From Bisbaumannia sp015645095 (lineage in GTDB: Bacteria; Pseudomonadota; Gammaproteobacteria; Pseudomonadales; Halomonadaceae): a stretch of 64,000 nucleotides of DNA. This document shows positions 61,022 to 64,000 of the stretch, piece by piece. A program made the translations under genes and the position numbers. Location of the stretch: the NCBI GenBank assembly GCA_036871055.1, contig CP141893.1:3100001-3164000 (forward strand). The letters run 5' to 3'. The first letter of the stretch is position 1. Each line of letters opens with the position of its first letter. The notes beneath the pieces are model-generated. The model was not told the DNA's origin, made no database searches, and saw only the letters and a program-made list of their open reading frames with translations.

Positions 61022-62053
61022 TCAAGTCGGGCTCTTGAGATCATCAACTAGTTGATCTGATGACTTTGTTTCCAATGAGTTTCTTTTGGTTTTAAGCCGT
61101 TCAAGCAAATAGTGGTTCGATAAATCAAATTCAGCGAAAATCGTACCCCATGTCTTAACATAGCCTTTGATGCGATCATTTTTTGTACTGAAAACTAATC
61201 CAGGCTCATTCTTCGCTTCTGCAGTTTCTAAAGCCGAATTAATATCAAAATCTCTTTCGGATATTTTTCTGCCAACCAAAATGATTTCAAAGCGCATCTT
61301 CTCCATAGAGAAGCCCGCATGCTCAGATATAATCCTTGCATAATCTTTTATTTGCTTGAGATGCTTTTCATTTAATGCAATTGCAGGCTTCTTGATTTCT
61401 ATGATCGTACATTGATAATAGGACTCGCCTCTAGAATTGAAATTCAACTTCTTTCTAGCCAAGAAGAGATCCACTTGTCGTCTGACACCAGCTATGCTTA
61501 GGCCAGCGTCTAAGTCTGCAGGTTCAAAATCATTTTCATCTATTATTTCTATGCCTTTAACAGACTCTCTCAAGTTCAATGCAACTCTTTGAAAATCGTC
61601 TTCCTCAGCACCAATAATTGTATATTGATTACCGAACAGCCACGTATTACTTTCAATAATACCTTGCAGATCGGGTGTTTCAAGGACCTCCTTGTAATGC
61701 TTTACCATTATTTCGCGCAATTTATGCACCGCAAGCTCTCGCTTCTGCAGTATCTCAATTGTGCTTACTATATTTTCAAGCGAAGAGTTATTAATTTGAT
61801 CCGACAGCACTTCGATTTGGCTTTCGCTTAGGTCAAGGATTTCTCCAATGACATCAAAAATGGTATCATTTTCGTTTGACACAAGAATTTTATCAATTAG
61901 TGCAATAAGAATCTTTAATGGCTTCTCTTTGGTGTTATTAAATATAGAAGGGTCTACTATATACAATTTTTTTACAAAGGACTTAGTATTACTTCTCCGC
62001 CAAGCAGACTCTTCTTGGCTAATGAATTTATGGTCGGGGAAATACCCTTTAGC
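61022..62053 (-). pseudogene. Shedu/DUF4263-like nuclease gene, interrupted by ISL3
   Basis: The 343 visible codons have a C-terminal nuclease-like domain: LQGIIESNTWLFGNQY, then VRRQVDLFLARKKLN, then CTIIEIKKPAIAL and HLKQIKDYARIIS. D-x14-17-E-x-K is the PD-(D/E)xK core and the order resembles Shedu SduA (DUF4263), a single-gene anti-phage nuclease. The coding start is cut off by ISL3; on the far side of the IS, ATG AAA AAC at 63403-63411 fits as its first three codons, and joining both sides stays in frame (346 residues). Low GC. Shedu assignment is moderate; a PD-(D/E)xK nuclease is likely. Confidence 0.6.
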
Positions 62054-63402
62054 GGCTCTTCGTCGTTGGGTGTGGAATTTGCCCCCTGAACTGGCCCAGG
62101 ATATGACCTCCACATGGACAGGAGGTAGAGCATGGATGGTAACCAGATTCTGACCCTTGGCCTGGGCCTGGAAGCGCCCTGGGTTCTCAAGAACCAGCAC
62201 CTGGATACCTCGGTGTCGCCCCACCGCCTCGATCTCTATGTCGAGGCCGAGCGAGGCAGCCTCTATCCCTGTCCGGAGTGCGGCAAGGCCTGCCCGGCTC
62301 ATGACTTCGCCGATAAGACCTGGCGGCACCTGAACTTCTTTCAGCACCACTGCTACCTGCATGCGCGCGTCCCGCGCACCAAGTGCCCCGCGCATGGTAT
62401 CAAGCGCATCGAGGTGCCTTGGGCCCGACCTGGCAGCGACTTCACGTTGTTGTTCGAGCAGGCTGCTATGTCGTTGGTCAAGGAGATGCCGGTGCTGGCC
62501 GTCTCCCGACAGTTGGAGATCACCGACAAGCGTCTGTGGCGTATCGTGCACCACTACGTAGGCCGCATGCTGGGTGAGCTGGATCTGTCCAGCGTGGCCG
62601 CTGTCGGCGTGGACGAGACCGCCGCTCGGCGTGGTCAGCGCTATGTCACGGTGTTTCTCGATATGCAGCGCCAGCAGGAGCCGGTGATCTTTGCCGTTCC
62701 TGGCCATGGCAAGGATGCCATCAAGGCCTTCAGCGCCTTCCTGGCGGAGCATGGCGGCGACCCGAACGACGTGGTTGAGGTGGTCTGTGACATGTCCCAG
62801 GCGTTCCTCAGCGGCGTTGCCGAGCATCTTCCCAAGGCCGAGGTCACAGTCGACTGGTTCCATATCGTACAGACCTTCACCAAGGCGCTGGACGAGGTCC
62901 GCAAGAAGGAACGCCGTGAGAAGAAGCACCCCAAAGCGCTGCGGTGGGCAGTACTGAAGAGCCTGGATAACCAGAACCTGACAGCCAAACAGGTTGCCGC
63001 CCTCCTGGAGCTGGTGGCCGATCGAAGTGCGACAGCCGATGCCTGGGTGATCAAGGAAAAGCTGCGCTGGATCCAGAAGGCCCCGACACCGCGGGCTGCC
63101 CGATGGCGCATCACGAACTACCTCAAGGTCATGCGAGAAGCGGTCACCGACAAGCCACTGCTCAAGCCGATGGCGAAGGCCCTGACGACGCTGGAGCGAC
63201 ATGCCGAGCAGGTGGTCAGGCGCTGGATCTCGGGGCTGACCAATGCTCGGTTGGAGGGTATGAACGGCCTCTTTCAGGCTGCTCGGTCACGCGCACGCGG
63301 CTACCGGAACGAGACCAATTTCATCGCGATGATCTACCTGATTGGCAGCCCCGTGGGCCGCTTGTCCGATCAGGCCAAATCCACATGAAGTGACGAAGAA
63401 CC
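62054..63402. mobile_element. ISL3-family insertion sequence
   Basis: 1349 bp, with terminal inverted repeats GGCTCTTCGTCGTTGGGTG (left, 62054) and GGTTCTTCGTCACTTCATG (right, read inward from 63402), matching at about 24 of 30 bases. One transposase gene on the plus strand. No 8-bp target duplication is seen (CCTTTAGC on the left, GTTTTTCA on the right), so an adjacent rearrangement may have occurred. GC content is like the host genome, unlike the cassettes it sits in. Confidence 0.88.
62132..63388 (+). CDS. ISL3-family transposase
   Basis: Transposase of 418 residues. The N-terminal zinc-binding domain is YPCPECGKACPAHDFADKTWRHLNFFQHHCYLHARVPRTKCPAHGIKRIEVPWARPGS; the DDE domain has VAAVGVDETAARRGQRYVTVFLDM (first Asp), VEVVCDMSQAFLSGVAEHLPKAEVTVDWFHIVQTF (second Asp) and ending LTNARLEGMNGLFQAARSRARGYRN with the Glu. 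Full length and intact. It lies inside the Shedu-like cassette on the opposite strand. Start ATG follows AGGAGGTAGAGC. Confidence 0.95.
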   Translation: MDGNQILTLGLGLEAPWVLKNQHLDTSVSPHRLDLYVEAERGSLYPCPECGKACPAHDFADKTWRHLNFFQHHCYLHARVPRTKCPAHGIKRIEVPWARPGSDFTLLFEQAAMSLVKEMPVLAVSRQLEITDKRLWRIVHHYVGRMLGELDLSSVAAVGVDETAARRGQRYVTVFLDMQRQQEPVIFAVPGHGKDAIKAFSAFLAEHGGDPNDVVEVVCDMSQAFLSGVAEHLPKAEVTVDWFHIVQTFTKALDEVRKKERREKKHPKALRWAVLKSLDNQNLTAKQVAALLELVADRSATADAWVIKEKLRWIQKAPTPRAARWRITNYLKVMREAVTDKPLLKPMAKALTTLERHAEQVVRRWISGLTNARLEGMNGLFQAARSRARGYRNETNFIAMIYLIGSPVGRLSDQAKST

Positions 63403-63426
63403 GTTTTTCATGCGTTTTCCCTGCGC

Positions 63427-63504
63427 AAATAACGCTGAGCACAGCGGCGCCACGACAGTGGCGTCCGGCGGCCATCGGCCGCGAACTGCTGCGACTTGTT
63501 AAAA
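63427..63504 (-). other. attC-like recombination site, uninterrupted
   Basis: On the minus strand: GTTAAAA-type R'' (63498-63504 on plus) one base after the stop of the 94-residue gene, a branched arm with GGCGCC and GGCCG pairs, and R' GTTATTT (63427-63433). Size about 78 bp. The R' is less canonical than in the other two sites. The Shedu-like gene would begin 16 bp later (ATG at 63411). Confidence 0.6.
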
Positions 63505-63505
63505 A

Positions 63506-63790
63506 TTAGAACGATCTGTAGAACCGTTTTCTATCTTTCTTATATAGAGTAATTGCTGTCCCCCAGAAAGACAGCAAGCAACCCAAAGCAGCTTTATCGT
63601 AGTGCCGTAAAAATTTCTGTTTGATCACATCGGTAATAGAGCTCATGGGGCCAGACAACTCGAAATTGGAGAGCTGATAGCCGCCCCACACTTGGATTAC
63701 AACAAACCCAACCACTCCGAGGATAATGGCCCACTGAGTTCGCTTCGAGTAGGCCAAGATCACCAAAAAATCATTGAACCAATCCTTCAC
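63506..63790 (-). CDS. Cassette gene: small membrane protein
   Basis: Protein of 94 residues with a GTG start and AAGGAGG 8 bp ahead. Two likely membrane helices: WAIILGVVGFVVIQVWGGYQL (about 19-39) and AALGCLLSFWGTAITLY (about 67-83). Charged ends MKDWFND and KKDRKRFYRSF. Position one base before an attC-like R'' and just after another GTTAAAA core (63810-63816) mark it as an integron cassette. Function unknown. Confidence 0.65.
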   Translation of the reverse strand: MKDWFNDFLVILAYSKRTQWAIILGVVGFVVIQVWGGYQLSNFELSGPMSSITDVIKQKFLRHYDKAALGCLLSFWGTAITLYKKDRKRFYRSF

Positions 63791-63809
63791 AAATACTGCC
63801 TCCTTGCAT

Positions 63810-64000
63810 TTTTAACAGGTATTAGACGGCGCTCTATGATTGGATCAACGTGCCGGCACGTTCGTCCGAAAAATGTAGCCTACTGCCTGGCGCCAACCCA
63901 CTGATTTACATCCAAATCAATTATAGCTTGGCGTCATATGCAGAATTCGCGCGACTTCCGCTTTTGCCGGTTTCAATCATCAGGGGTGACTGGCTGGTGA
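63810..64000 (-). promoter_or_regulatory. Possible attI or array leader with palindrome and promoter-like box
   Basis: Reading on the minus strand: a TATAAT box at 63920-63925 lacking a good -35, a perfect 16-bp palindrome AACGTGCCGGCACGTT (63847-63862) and a G-TTAAAAA core at 63810-63816 where a cassette joins. I see no hairpin arm characteristic of attC, so it could be the platform attI. The window ends here, so neither an integrase nor another cassette can be confirmed. Confidence 0.3.

Noticed and set aside
62054..63202. Minus-strand frame joining the Shedu-like gene to DNA opposite the ISL3 transposase
   Set aside because: The upstream part is only the reverse complement of the transposase; real coding begins again at 62053.

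Overview
This 64 kb window is high-GC chromosomal DNA. Gene content and order (glyA-sox, gbcA/gbcB, dgcA/dgcB with etf genes, gbdR, two BCCT carriers, proX) point to a moderately halophilic gammaproteobacterium close to Halomonas (Halomonadaceae). That assignment is inference; no rRNA or tRNA gene was seen.

Most of the window is one metabolic theme. Glycine betaine enters through BCCT carriers (35518-37089 and 37691-39343). GbcA/GbcB (16355-19080) demethylates it to dimethylglycine. DgcA/DgcB with EtfA/EtfB (42919-49152) gives sarcosine. Sarcosine oxidase (soxB, cut by the left edge) gives glycine, and GlyA (1142-2455) makes serine. The formaldehyde released is handled by glutathione-independent FdhA (34068-35261) or by AdhC plus S-formylglutathione hydrolase (55096-57117). 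Formate is oxidised by an NAD-dependent molybdenum formate dehydrogenase (29257-33813). The AraC-type regulator GbdR (52064-53182), a LysR regulator (57269-58177), an orphan ProX and a second DgcA-like flavoenzyme with its own TetR gene (12166-15047) complete the picture.

Other blocks: an orphan type VI secretion island on the minus strand (hcp, vgrG, DUF4123 adaptor, two tandem DUF3304 probable immunity genes, a Tle1-like effector) whose last gene is interrupted by an IS30 element (4981-6084); a histidine kinase and NtrC-type regulator pair (19209-21982); a seven-gene yjf-type envelope operon (22161-27589: DUF2170, PspA-like, potassium channel, DUF2491, DUF350, DUF1190, ATP-grasp ligase); two very acidic exported small proteins (27918-28638); and housekeeping or transport genes (exonuclease, CBS/nucleotidyltransferase protein, mtgA, Lrp/EamA pair).

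From about 58.2 kb to the right edge the base composition drops sharply. Small minus-strand genes alternate with attC-like sites, the signature of an integron cassette array or integrase-less attC cluster; no integrase is inside the window. Two attC sites each carry a 165-167 bp MITE-like element inserted at the same place in the R' core with a 3-bp duplication. One cassette, a Shedu/DUF4263-like anti-phage nuclease gene, is broken three codons after its start by an ISL3-family element. A novel gene with a C-terminal lipoyl-like domain sits at the chromosomal edge between the LysR gene and a diverged copy of that gene's own tail.
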